From Nephrocerus scutellatus (lineage: Eukaryota > Arthropoda > Insecta > Diptera > Pipunculidae): DNA of 64,000 bases. The notes below the pieces were generated by a model. That model saw nothing but the letters and a program-made list of their open reading frames with translations, was not told where the DNA came from and searched no databases. Positions 45,491 through 55,664 of the stretch are shown piece after piece; position 1 is the stretch's first letter; each line of letters opens with the position of its first letter. A program made the position numbers and the translations under genes. The stretch covers positions 33,963,462 through 34,027,461 of the forward strand of contig OX352763.1 of the NCBI GenBank assembly GCA_947095585.1. Reading direction: 5' to 3'.

Positions 45491-47115
45491 TCAACCATAT
45501 TGTAACATTCAGTAGAGCAAAAAATTAATATTTTGGAACATTTGCCGGTACACGCAGACAGCACCTAATAAAATTGTGCATATCTCTTGCGCTTTGTTGC
45601 TCTCAATAGTATTGTAAGAAAAACTTAGTGCTTCCACACGTTTACTGTGTATTATAACCATATTTTACTTTCATGTACACCGATTTTTCTTTACAAATTT
45701 CATGTACATGTACTTTTAAAGCTTTAGCAAATTCCAAAACCATTTTTTTTGTTCTTTAAAAAGCAAAAGTCTCAAAACATCTATCACTTGAATGGCAAAA
45801 CAATATTGGAACCTAAAGCCAGCTAAAAGTTTAAAAAGTTCCCAACTTTTCTAAATTTTCCCAGCTTTCAAGAACTTTCTTATCATTTTTCCTACTTGAG
45901 TTGCTCTTGAGCTTTAATATGGGCTGTGAGAACGGTATAAAAGTTGAGTTAACTTTGAGAAAAAGTTAAAAAGGGGAGCTCTCTTATCGTGTTATCGCCC
46001 ACAATTCATTCGACAAATACTGCGGATACAAACATGCGCTGTCAGGAGTCGTCCCAACTTATTATGACGAGAACGAGGCAGAGTGATTCAGATGTTCGCA
46101 TAAATCATCCGCGTGGTGGAAGTTGTTTGAATGCTAAACGATGCTGCTGCTGCCACTACATTCCAAGAGTACTCGTATGTATCTGTGAATGTGCCCTTTT
46201 GTTTCCGTGAACTTGTGTCACACTTCACCCTTAAGTTTAGCTCGGCATATGGCAAGTTCTTGCCCGCAGACAATAATAATAATGAAAACATGGCTTACGC
46301 CCTTGCAAGTTCATATAAATGTTTGCCTTCACACTATCCCCATAGCGCCACAAAACTACACACACCACTCGCTTTGAAGATGAAGTTAGTTTCGGAATAT
46401 TTCAATGTGATTTCATTATTTGGGTTCATTTCACGCGTCAGTCCGGAAGCCTGTTGCTTCATTCATAACTAGGAGCACAAAAGATCAACAACCTTTTAGG
46501 CCTTTTGTTTGTGACATTCTGAATAATGGAAAAAGTAATCAATATTAATGACCTTGAAATTGAGTTGTTGTTTGTTGGCATATGCCCAATGCCCATGATC
46601 TTTGTCCTCTCCAAGAAGCTTTTTTTATCCAGTTCCAACGTACCAACCTATCACGTTGGTAAGTGCCAATCCGGAAAATTTCCTTTTCTTATCGTGAATC
46701 GTTTTGGCATGCACATGAAATTATTTTTGTTACTTCTTTGTTATGGCTTTATAAGGAAAGTACATGTTACATCAACTACATTTTTAAGGTATTTCAGTTT
46801 TATGCCAGCGATGTGTAATCCATTTGCATTGCATTTGACTTTTTTGACTTGGCTGTGAAACAGAATCGTTTTGCTGGATTTTGCCGTGATAGACGTTAAA
46901 TATGGTTATGTCAACGGCAACAGTATGCTGTAACATCAGTATGTAACTGTGAAACTTGTCACATGACATTTCCATATCCCGATTTACCATTGTATATATC
47001 TGAATATTGTTGGCATTGTTACGAAATTTAGGCTTTCTAGAGTTCGTAATGGATTTTGCCAAATAAAAGATCCTTTACTCACAAATTACAACTTTAACCA
47101 ATAAATAGAAATAGC
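45491..47115. other. No gene recognised
   Basis: AT-rich. A 110-codon plus-strand frame (46526-46858) is hydrophobic and Cys/Phe-rich without a recognisable family. Others are shorter. Confidence 0.45.
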
Positions 47116-47119
47116 TCAC

Positions 47120-47525
47120 AAATTTACACTGGTGATTATTTATAATTCACTTATAACACTTTTTGATCAAAAGGCGGTAGCTATCTCTGTATACTTGTGA
47201 TTACTTATTATTCACTTATAACACTTTTTATTCACATAGGCGGTAGCTATCTCTATATACTTGTGATTACCTATTATTCACTTATAACACTTTTTATTCA
47301 AAAAGGCGGTAGCTTTCTCTAAATACTTGTGATTACTTATTATTCACTTATAACACTTTTTATTCACATAGGCGGTAGCTATCTCTATATACTTGTGATT
47401 ACCTATTATTCACTTATAACACTTTTTATTCAAAAAGGCGGTAGCTTTCTCTATATACTTGTGATAACTTATTATTCACTTATGACACTCTTTATTCAAT
47501 AATGCGGTAGCTCTCTCTCTATACA
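47120..47525. repeat. 66-bp minisatellite with alternating subtypes
   Basis: The landmark 'gcggtagct' recurs at ~66-bp steps (47173, 47239, 47305, 47371, 47437, 47503). Units alternate between a 'cacataggcggtagctat' form and a 'caaaaaggcggtagcttt' form, so the true period is 132 bp. Non-coding. Confidence 0.9.
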
Positions 47526-47535
47526 GGGTATATCC

Positions 47536-47800
47536 GTTAAGGTGGCAAATACTTAAAGGGATAATTCCTTGGTTAATTTCGTGAAAAAAATCGTATGGGA
47601 GTGGGGGGTCTATTTTCAACCCCTGCGGTGTTCGTAGCGTTTAAATGCGAAGAGACGTACTTTTGACCTCACATCACTTCACACCGTGTAATTCTTGAAT
47701 AATTCTAGCAATTAGGTCATTGTTGAAAAAAGACCCCCTCCCATACGATTTTTTTCACGAAATTAATCAAGGAATCACTACTTTAAGTATTTACCACATG
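47536..47800. repeat. Long-inverted-repeat (foldback/MITE-like) element
   Basis: Arms of ~70 bp at 47536-47605 and 47728-47800 are near-perfect reverse complements ('tcgtatgggagtggggggtc' against 'gaccccctcccatacga'). They enclose a ~120-bp loop. The loop alone ('gtgttcgtagcgttt', 'acctcacatcacttc') has a relative at 60880-60965. No coding sequence. Confidence 0.85.
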
Positions 47801-48420
47801 TATACTTTTCACCTTTTCTGGTTGAATCCCAAACATACTGCGATAAAGTTGCTGTAATTATACTTTTAATCAACACAAGCAAAGGATCAAATCTATTCTA
47901 TTCTGCTATATTTTATTCGAACTATAGATGTTTAGAATGTACTATATAATCTCCCTATATAAAAGTTTACATACGAATTCCATACGTTTAACTGTTATAT
48001 ACAAGTTCCTTTGATATAACTTTTATACTCGTATACCTAACTTTTACACACAATATTACTGAGTCTAATTGTATGCCACGATTTTTAGTTATTTCATAAT
48101 TCTAATACAATTCAATGCAAGGCTCATTCTTATACGTATACGATTATTTACAGTACGATAAAAAATTTCTACTTGTAACGTATCTTTCCAGCTGAGGTAT
48201 GACTCAGCGGCTTTCAGGGTCCAAATAATTAGTTAATTGTTCTTTTATTTTTCTTTATTCATTTTTAACCTAATTTAACAGTAAAAAAATTTAATAATAA
48301 CATATTCATATATTTTATCATACTATTACTAATAATAACAAATAACAACTTAATGAGGGTGACCTATGGTCGCAAATGAGACGGCAGTACCAGCGATAAG
48401 CGCGGCTGATAAGGTTGCCC
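47801..48420. other. No gene seen
   Basis: AT-rich spacer. Confidence 0.5.
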
Positions 48421-48422
48421 CT

Positions 48423-48424
<2 letters not shown>

Positions 48425-48466
<42 letters not shown>

Positions 48467-48785
48467 TGATGTCGGTACACGCCCTAACTCAAGTAGAAGA
48501 CGGCGGCAAATAAATGAGTTTGGCCGATGGCCACTATGAAGATAACTTCTTTCGGCTCCTGTTCAGAACATGTCCGATAGTGAGAAAGGGACAGTAGGAA
48601 GCTGTCGGCTGCTGTTCAGAACACGTTAGCGTAGATGAGAGTAGGAGAATGTTGTCGGCTCCTGGTCAGAACACGTCAGCGTAGAGGAGGGAAAGGAAAT
48701 GCTGCCAGTTCCTGGTCAGAACACGTCAGTGTAGAGGAGGGAAAGAGAATGCTGTCGGCTTCTGGTCAAAATACGTCAGCGAGTT
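48425..48785. repeat. (GA)n microsatellite followed by a ~50-bp minisatellite
   Basis: About 19 GA dinucleotides at 48427-48464. Then imperfect units beginning 'cctggtcagaacacgtcagc' or variants at 48558, 48611, 48661, 48711 and ~48761. Related 'agacggtcgcctggtcttttgg' phrases follow to ~48935. Confidence 0.85.
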
Positions 48786-49399
48786 GACGCGGTTTATAGA
48801 CGGTCGTCCGGTCTGGCAGAGAAGAGATATTAGCGTCCTCGTAGGACACTCTTAAAACAAGGGGCGCGATTTCTAGACGGTCGCCTGGTCTTTTGGTATG
48901 CGCGGTTTCGAGACTGTCGCCTATTCTTTTGGAATGTATTTGTGCCTGGAGGCACACACCAACAGCGTCTTATTCACAGGGAATTCGAAAATTTTGCAAT
49001 TGCAAATTACAAATTGCCGAACCTAAGTTTCGAGAAAAACTTAATGGGAATTTTATGACTGGCCGTATACTGGAAACAAAATTATTTTATTATTTTCGTA
49101 TGGTATGTTGTGGTTGCCGGTAGTTATACATGTTTGGTTTTATGTTTGATGCTCTGTTGTGACTGCCGGCAATTACACATGGCATCGGAATTTCAGGGTT
49201 TAGCCTGCATGTGAGGTAGAAGCTCAATGCGCATACATACTGTATGTTTGTTGCTGGGCTATGGTTGCAGGCAATTACCTATGATATCGGCATTTCAGGT
49301 TTATGCTTAGGTGGAGTAATGCCTCAATGTGCTGAGCAAAATTATAACGCAGTCGGACGGACAAAGCGAGAAAATCTGACCGTATGGTGTGTAACGACG

Positions 49400-49500
49400 G
49401 CACTTCGTTACATATGTCTGTATGTCTGTATGTTTGTATGTCTGTATGTCTGTATGCCTGTGTGTCTATAAGTCTGTATGTCTGTATGTCTGTAGGCGCC
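49400..49500. repeat. (TATGTCTG)n-type microsatellite
   Basis: Imperfect octamer repeat of 'tatgtctg' and 'tatgtttg'. The open frames on both strands here are produced by the repeat. Confidence 0.85.
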
Positions 49501-49984
49501 GATGTATCTATATAATAAACATGCATTCACTCCATCCTCGCGTACGCGAAATTTAATGTTAATTTACTCACTCATCATAAAAGGTTTATATAGTGGTTAT
49601 AAATTTCACTCAAATGGTTAAATGAATTATGCTACGGCTACAACATACATACATACATTCAATATGAATTACATTATATGATATTATATTATTTTATTCC
49701 ATTACACTATTTAATAATACTATATTGTACAATATATTCTTACTATTAATTGTAATACATAGATCTTCATTTTGCTACCTACAATAATCTTTGTCATTCT
49801 TGAATTTCATCTTATTTTATCTTCAATTCTTTTTATCATGAAATTTGTTCTAACTAATATACTATTAATATTATAGAATAATTAAATAATTTAATAATGT
49901 TATAAATTAAACTCAATATGGCTTCATAAATTCCTGCTATTTATACAATGTAATTCGATGTAATTTACATAAAATGACCTTGTT
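49501..49984. other. No gene seen
   Basis: Very AT-rich DNA with no recognisable feature. Confidence 0.5.
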
Positions 49985-50668
49985 GTCAAGTTGTACAAAA
50001 TAATACAATACAAAACAATACAGTACAATACAATACAAAACAATACAAAACAATACAAAACAATACAAAACAATACAATACAATACAATACAATAAAATA
50101 CATACAATACAATACAATACAATACAAAACAATACAAAACAATACAATACAATACTACAATACAATATAATACAATACAATACAATACAATACAATACAA
50201 AACAATACAATTCAATACAATACAATACAAAACAATACAATACAATACAATACAATACAATACAATACAATACAATACAATACAATACAATACAAAACAA
50301 TACAATACAATACAAAACAATACTACAATACAATATAATACAATACAATACAATACAATACAATACAATACAATACAATACAATACAACAAAATACAATA
50401 TAATACAATACAAAACAATACAATACAATACAATACAATACAATACAATACAATACAATACAAAACAATACAATACAATACAATACAATATAATACAATA
50501 CAAAACAATACAATACAAAACAATACAATACAATTCAATACAATACAATACAATACAAAACAATACAATACAATACAATACAATATAATACAATACAATA
50601 CAATACAATACAATACAATACAATACAAAACAATACAATACAATACAAAACAATACTACAATACAATA
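49985..50668. repeat. (TATTG)n pentanucleotide array, 3' side of RTE-A
   Basis: About 680 bp of 'atacaata' repeats (TATTG on the minus strand) with variants 'acaaaaca', 'acaatata', 'actacaata' and 'acaattca'. A ~100-bp higher-order pattern ('acaacaaaatacaatataa', 'aaaacaatactacaata') recurs. The pentamer has no stop codon in any minus-strand frame, giving spurious frames of up to 238 codons. Confidence 0.95.
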
Positions 50669-50680
50669 TTTCTTTCTTCT

Positions 50681-53680
50681 TTATGTCCTGTATCCCCTTA
50701 TGGGTCCTAGGGCCTCTACTACGCCTACGCGCCATCGCGTGCGGTTCCTGGCAATGAGCTTCAGCTCTCTCCAACTCTTCCCCAATTGCCGTGCCTCCTC
50801 CTCAACTGTTCTGCGCCATGTATTTCTCGGACGACCCGTTCTTCTACCATCCTGAGATAACGGGTTCCATTGCATTGCGTAGTTTGCTATGGAACTGTCG
50901 CCTTTTCGGAGTGTATGACCAATCCACTGCCACTTCCGTCGTTGGATGGTTGTGCCTATTGGTTCCTGACCCGTTCTCTGGTAAAGATGTTCGTTAGAGA
51001 TACGGTTAGGCCAGAAAACCCTTATGATGTTCCGTAGGCACCTATTTACAAATGTTTGTAATCTTTTTGTGATAGTAGCGGTCACCTTCCAAGTGCTGCA
51101 CCCATACAACAGCACAGATTCAACATTTGAGCGGAACAGTCGCAGCTTGGTGTTTAAGCTGATCGCATTGCTTCGCCATATCATGGACATCATTCCAAAC
51201 ACCGATTTTGCTTTGCCGATTCGGTTGGCAATGTCCTGTTCGGTTCCACCTTCGGTCGAGACAATACTCCCAAGATATTGGAAACTCTCTACTCTCTCTA
51301 CCGGCTGTCCAGCAATGTTAACATGAGTAACTGAATTAGTGCCGAGGTTGATGATTTTGGTTTTGGCAGTATTAATCTTCAAACCCGCAACATTTGCCTC
51401 CCTCTCCACATTTGTTGTCATTTGGTGCAGCTCCATAATTCTATGTGAGAGTAAACAAACGTCGTCAGCGTAATCCAGATGTTTGAGTTGAGATGTAAGA
51501 GTCCAACGAATTCCTCCGTTTCCAGTAGATAAAGCTGCGCGAAGTACATCGCTAATCACCAACAAAAAAAGTATCGGCGATAGAATGCAACCTTGTCGTA
51601 CCCCTCTTAGGATCTCGAATTCCTCTGACAGCTTTCCTCTATGCAGCACATGACATTTAGAGCCATCATAGGTTGCTTTAATAATAGCTATTAGTTTATC
51701 GGGTATACCTCTCCTGCGCAAGGCAAGCCAGATAAACTGTCTGTTGACACTGTCAAACGCCTTCTCAAAATCGATGAACAGCAGGTGCAGTGGTGACCGG
51801 AATTCAACGCACTGTTCAATAATGATCCGCAGGGTGTTTATGTGGTCTACACAGGAGGATCCAGTGCGGAAACCTGCTTGTTCGGCATCGAGTGTATCTT
51901 CCAGATGTTCCTTAATACGTTCAAGTACTACTTTGGCTATTACTTTTGCAACTGCAGGGAGAACGCAAATGCCTCTCCAGTTTTCGCACTCCATAAGACT
52001 ACCTTTTTTAGGGAGCTTGACAATCATTCCCTTCTTCCACTCTTCGGGGAAACTTTCTACCTCCCAAGCTCTCTCTACAAGAGGATATAAAAGCTCAGCT
52101 GATGTCGTTGGAGCTGCACGCAGAAGCTCTGCGGGTATACCATCTAGTCCTACCGACTTGTTGTTCTTTAGTGCGTTAATCGCGGTAGCGATCTCGTCTT
52201 TACTGGGAGTTGAGGTGCGAATTCGGGAAATTGTTACTTCCGGCATTTCCGCTTGATTTAGGTGCATATCGTTAGCAAATACACGGTTAAGGACCGTAGA
52301 GAAATGCTCCTTCCATCGCTTGAGCTGATCCTCATCTGAAACGAGTACGGTACCATCTAGGCCTTTCACCGGATGTTGGCTAGAGCGGTGACCACCTGTC
52401 AGCTCTTTGGTGATTCTGTAAACGGTTCTGCTATCGCACCGGCTCGCTGCTTCCTCTGCTTCTGAGGCCAGGTTGTTAATATAGTTACGCTTGTCACGTC
52501 TTACACTACGCTGCACTTCTCTCATTTTTCTTCGATACATGGACTCTAGCTCGCTCCTCGCTACTGCTGGGATATCTACAATACGAGCTTTAAGTAGTTT
52601 ACGTTCTTCAATCCGCCTCCAGGTATCTTCGGTAAGCCACGTGCTGTGCCTTGCCTGGCTTCTACCAACAATACTTTCCGCTCCAGATGTGAAAACATTT
52701 TTCACAGCCTTCCAATGTTCCTGGATGGTTGTCGGCAGTGAGCTGCTGATTGCTTCCACTCCTTGCGATAAATGATCCCTTAATTGTTGGCGTACTGAGG
52801 GGATCTTTAGCCGGTCGATGTTATACCTAGGCATTCGGATGATATTGCGGATTCTATGAACTGATGCAGTACGTAACTGGACAGTAGCTACCATAAGGTG
52901 ATGATCACGTACCATACCCATGTCGGCTCCTCGTCTGTTTCGGACGTCTAACAGACAGCTCCTAAAACGTCTGCTGATCGCCACATGGTCGATTTGGTTG
53001 GATGATGATTGCCTGTCAGTTGACACCCAGCTGACCTTGTGGCAAGTCTTATGCTCAAACATGGTGCCTCCTATAACAAGGTTGTTGGTGTTGCAGAAAT
53101 CAACAAATCTTTCACCATTGTCATTTCGTTCGCCGAGGCCGTGCTTCCCAATCACATGCTTGAGTCCTTCATTGTCGTTGCCAACCTTGGCATTCAAATC
53201 CCCCATCACGATGACGATATCTCCGTTCGGCGTTGCGTTGAATACTGCGTTTAGTTGATTGTAGAAGTTGTCCTTTTCATCCTCAGTCGAGGGATTCGTT
53301 GGGGCGTAGCACTGTATGATCGTGACGCGCCGTACTCTAGTCCGAAATCTGGCCGATATGATCCTATCACTATGCGGGTGCCAGGAAATTAGGCCTCTAC
53401 GTGCTGTTGGCGTTAGCAGCAGACCCACTCCAGATTCACGAGTACTGCCGGAGGGTTTGCCAGAGTAGAGTAGCACAGTGTTACACGTTGGGGATTGGTA
53501 CTCTCCCGCGTCGAACCATCTTACTTCACTCACTCCCAGTATGTCCAAATTATATCGAAGAAACTCACGTTCCAGTTGAAGAAATCTGGCATTATGAGGT
53601 CCTTCACTTCCAGAGTCAAGGAGCGTCCTCACATTCCAGAAACCAATCTTAGTCCGGGTACAATAGCCAAAAGTCGTCAT
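50681..53680 (-). CDS. RTE-A retrotransposon polyprotein (APE endonuclease + reverse transcriptase), intact ORF
   Basis: Single uninterrupted ORF of ~999 codons from the ATG at 53680 to TAA at 50683-50681. It is the normal length for RTE-clade elements, which encode one protein. Endonuclease: FWNVRTL (14-20), SEVRW (51-55), IVIVMGDLNAKVG (155-167), NQIDHVAISRR (228-238), RDHHLMVATV (258-267). Linker ~280-495. RT: VGLDGIPAELL (510-520), GICVLPAVAKV (570-580), LLFIDFEKAFDSV (633-645, first Asp), GVRQGCILSPILF (693-705), YADD (737-740), KTKIINLG, FQYLGS. C-terminus: WIGHTLRK, TWRRTVEEEAR, NRTRWRVG. All catalytic positions expected for both activities are present, unlike the other copies here, so it may be autonomous or very young. 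The frame also stays open upstream through the pentamer repeat; the chosen ATG is the first after unique sequence begins. The RNA would be nicked-DNA primed in the nucleus; that is family knowledge. Confidence 0.93.
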   Translation of the reverse strand: MTTFGYCTRTKIGFWNVRTLLDSGSEGPHNARFLQLEREFLRYNLDILGVSEVRWFDAGEYQSPTCNTVLLYSGKPSGSTRESGVGLLLTPTARRGLISWHPHSDRIISARFRTRVRRVTIIQCYAPTNPSTEDEKDNFYNQLNAVFNATPNGDIVIVMGDLNAKVGNDNEGLKHVIGKHGLGERNDNGERFVDFCNTNNLVIGGTMFEHKTCHKVSWVSTDRQSSSNQIDHVAISRRFRSCLLDVRNRRGADMGMVRDHHLMVATVQLRTASVHRIRNIIRMPRYNIDRLKIPSVRQQLRDHLSQGVEAISSSLPTTIQEHWKAVKNVFTSGAESIVGRSQARHSTWLTEDTWRRIEERKLLKARIVDIPAVARSELESMYRRKMREVQRSVRRDKRNYINNLASEAEEAASRCDSRTVYRITKELTGGHRSSQHPVKGLDGTVLVSDEDQLKRWKEHFSTVLNRVFANDMHLNQAEMPEVTISRIRTSTPSKDEIATAINALKNNKSVGLDGIPAELLRAAPTTSAELLYPLVERAWEVESFPEEWKKGMIVKLPKKGSLMECENWRGICVLPAVAKVIAKVVLERIKEHLEDTLDAEQAGFRTGSSCVDHINTLRIIIEQCVEFRSPLHLLFIDFEKAFDSVNRQFIWLALRRRGIPDKLIAIIKATYDGSKCHVLHRGKLSEEFEILRGVRQGCILSPILFLLVISDVLRAALSTGNGGIRWTLTSQLKHLDYADDVCLLSHRIMELHQMTTNVEREANVAGLKINTAKTKIINLGTNSVTHVNIAGQPVERVESFQYLGSIVSTEGGTEQDIANRIGKAKSVFGMMSMIWRSNAISLNTKLRLFRSNVESVLLYGCSTWKVTATITKRLQTFVNRCLRNIIRVFWPNRISNEHLYQRTGQEPIGTTIQRRKWQWIGHTLRKGDSSIANYAMQWNPLSQDGRRTGRPRNTWRRTVEEEARQLGKSWRELKLIARNRTRWRVGVVEALGPIRGYRT

Positions 53681-53717
53681 TATTCGATCATTACTTATCC
53701 GAGGCGTTGTGTCAGTT

Positions 53718-53932
53718 TCCACAATACAATATAATACAATACAATACAATACAATACAATACAATACAATACAATACAATACAACAAAATACAATATAAT
53801 ACAATACAAAACAATACAATACAATACAATACAATACAATACAATACAATACAAAACAATACAATACAATACAATACAATATAATACAATACAATACAAT
53901 ACAATAGAATACAATACAATACAATACAATAA
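53718..53932. repeat. (TATTG)n pentanucleotide array, 5' side of RTE-A
   Basis: About 215 bp of the same pentamer as 49985-50668, including the same 'acaacaaaatacaatataa' variant phrase. It begins within ~38 bp upstream of the RTE-A ATG. The repeat thus brackets the element on both sides. Confidence 0.95.
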
Positions 53933-53934
53933 AT

Positions 53935-54075
53935 TATATGGGAGCTCCCGGTCCTGGGGTTAGATTACTTCCAAATTTTAATAGAAAGTATTGTCATTGG
54001 GGATACTCATGTGTGCAAAGTTTGAATAAAATGGGGCTTTAAGAAGTGCGTTAAAACTTTATCGCAAGATTCCAC
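53935..54075 (-). repeat. Dispersed non-coding repeat R1x (minus copy)
   Basis: Reverse complement of 21290-21430: shares 'caaactttgcacacatg' and 'ctattaaaatttg' in matching order. It lies right at the edge of the pentamer array. Confidence 0.65.
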
Positions 54076-54079
54076 CAGC

Positions 54080-55660
54080 CAGCCACCGATAGACAGACAA
54101 CCGAAAGTCAATAAAGAGAATTACAAATTTTTAAAACGAAGCAAGCCCTTGAAAATATACTCTCGGCTTGCCTAATGAAGTTCAAGTTCTATAATAGAAA
54201 TAAGCACAGAGCAATGCTCTATCATGGGTTCGTTAAAGTTTGAATATACCAGTAGACGCTTGTGAACTTCAATACCTTCCGAGCTTCGTAACATGTCCAA
54301 GCAGTGTATTACGCTCAGTGGAGATATCTGCTGGTAGTTAACATAAGTTCCTTTCCTACCTTTGCCAATTGATTGACTCGATTTGTTCTCATGCAGCTCT
54401 TTCACTTGCACCAGTTATCAATAGCTTTCTGATTATTTGCGAGAAGATTTCATTCTACATTTTCTTTAAGCTTGAATTTCTCCTTTATTGAGTTACTTTA
54501 TGTCCTTCAGATTTACCCGTCCGTCCTGTTTTATATGTATGTGCGTCATAATATGGAACGCAACATCAGTGTTTGTTGTGCCTCAGTTTATGGAATGCAA
54601 AAATGTATTTATTTATATGCCAGTATTATGTTTCCCAAATACTCGTACATACGAAATTTCATTATCATACAATAATTTTTGCTACCATGCGATGCTATTC
54701 GTACAGCACAGTAAACTTGGGAGTAAAAACGCAAGAAATTTGATTAAATTTTATATGAGAATTCTTACAAATTCTGTATGTTATGCATTAACGAATATGA
54801 TACCCCCGGAGGATGTACAAAATTGGTATACTCGATGCATGAAGCATATCCCGTATGTGTAGCAGAAATTGATGAAGCAGACAATAAGTAATAAAAGTTC
54901 ACTTATACAAGAGTATCCAAGTAAAGCGCTCTCGAGGAGCGCCTTCTGTTTGGGAGATTAATTTTCAGTTGCAACATTTGATCAGACAATCAATCTTCGC
55001 TTGTTCTGTTGTTGGACATTGCTTTTTAAAAAACAAAAAATTTAAAAATTCCATGAATAATTTATGTGAAATGCATCAATGTGGATGGGGAGAATAAATT
55101 TAAAACATAAGTTATTCCAATGAAACTTTTCGGACCGCATCCACACAAGTGTAACAACGTAAAGTAGAAAGATACTAAAAAAAAACGATAGATGAATATC
55201 TATAGCTATTCCATTAAAAAAATTTAAATGTTTCCCGTGCATGCTGTGCAGTTCTGTGGCAAATAGAAATATGGGTCACTTTTTACATGCGCGTTAACTC
55301 TTCGTTTCGTTTTGGAAACTTCTTGATTGTTAGGAAATTCTCTTCGTGCAGTTTATAGATTTCGTTGTAAGTATTTTGTTACAATAACCGAGGCAGTAAC
55401 CGTGGCATACAGATACTTGTAACTTATAGTTACGTGGCTGTGAATGCAATTACTTTGAGCGTGAAAGGATTTCTTATTGATTATCAATTTTTCGCATTTA
55501 CAACGAAACTTTTAGAGAAGAAATCGATTTCCTAAACATTTAAGAACTAGGATTTTTTGTTTATACAAAGACTCATTGCCAAGGGAGGACTCCCTGAATG
55601 ACTTGCGTAACGGCAATAAGTTGGGCTATACCCTTTATTAAAATTAATAATAAATCAATA
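54080..55660. other. No gene recognised
   Basis: A 124-codon plus-strand frame at 54488-54862 has no domain I can identify. At 55468-55518 lies the source of the 51-bp segment duplicated into the neighbouring LOA-3 element. Confidence 0.45.
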
Positions 55661-55664
55661 TATC

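Noticed and set aside
46526..46858. 110-codon hydrophobic open frame as a membrane protein gene
   Set aside because: No family resemblance, no splice or promoter context, and such lengths are expected by chance in this much AT-rich DNA.
47018..49411. A solo LTR running from 'tgttacgaaattt' to 'cttcgttaca'
   Set aside because: The ends look LTR-like, but no matching target duplication, primer-binding site or coding region was found.
49924..50774. Long open frames of Tyr-Cys-Ile-Val-Leu repeats as protein genes
   Set aside because: They are direct translations of the TATTG pentamer, which has no stop codon in any frame.
50791..53734. Plus-strand open frames across the RTE-A element
   Set aside because: They are antisense shadows of the intact minus-strand ORF.
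53680..53929. The 82-residue upstream extension of the RTE-A ORF as real protein
   Set aside because: It is encoded almost wholly by the pentamer repeat; the ATG at 53680 gives the normal RTE length.
54488..54862. 124-codon open frame as a gene
   Set aside because: No recognisable domain and it overlaps another open frame. Kept only as a note.
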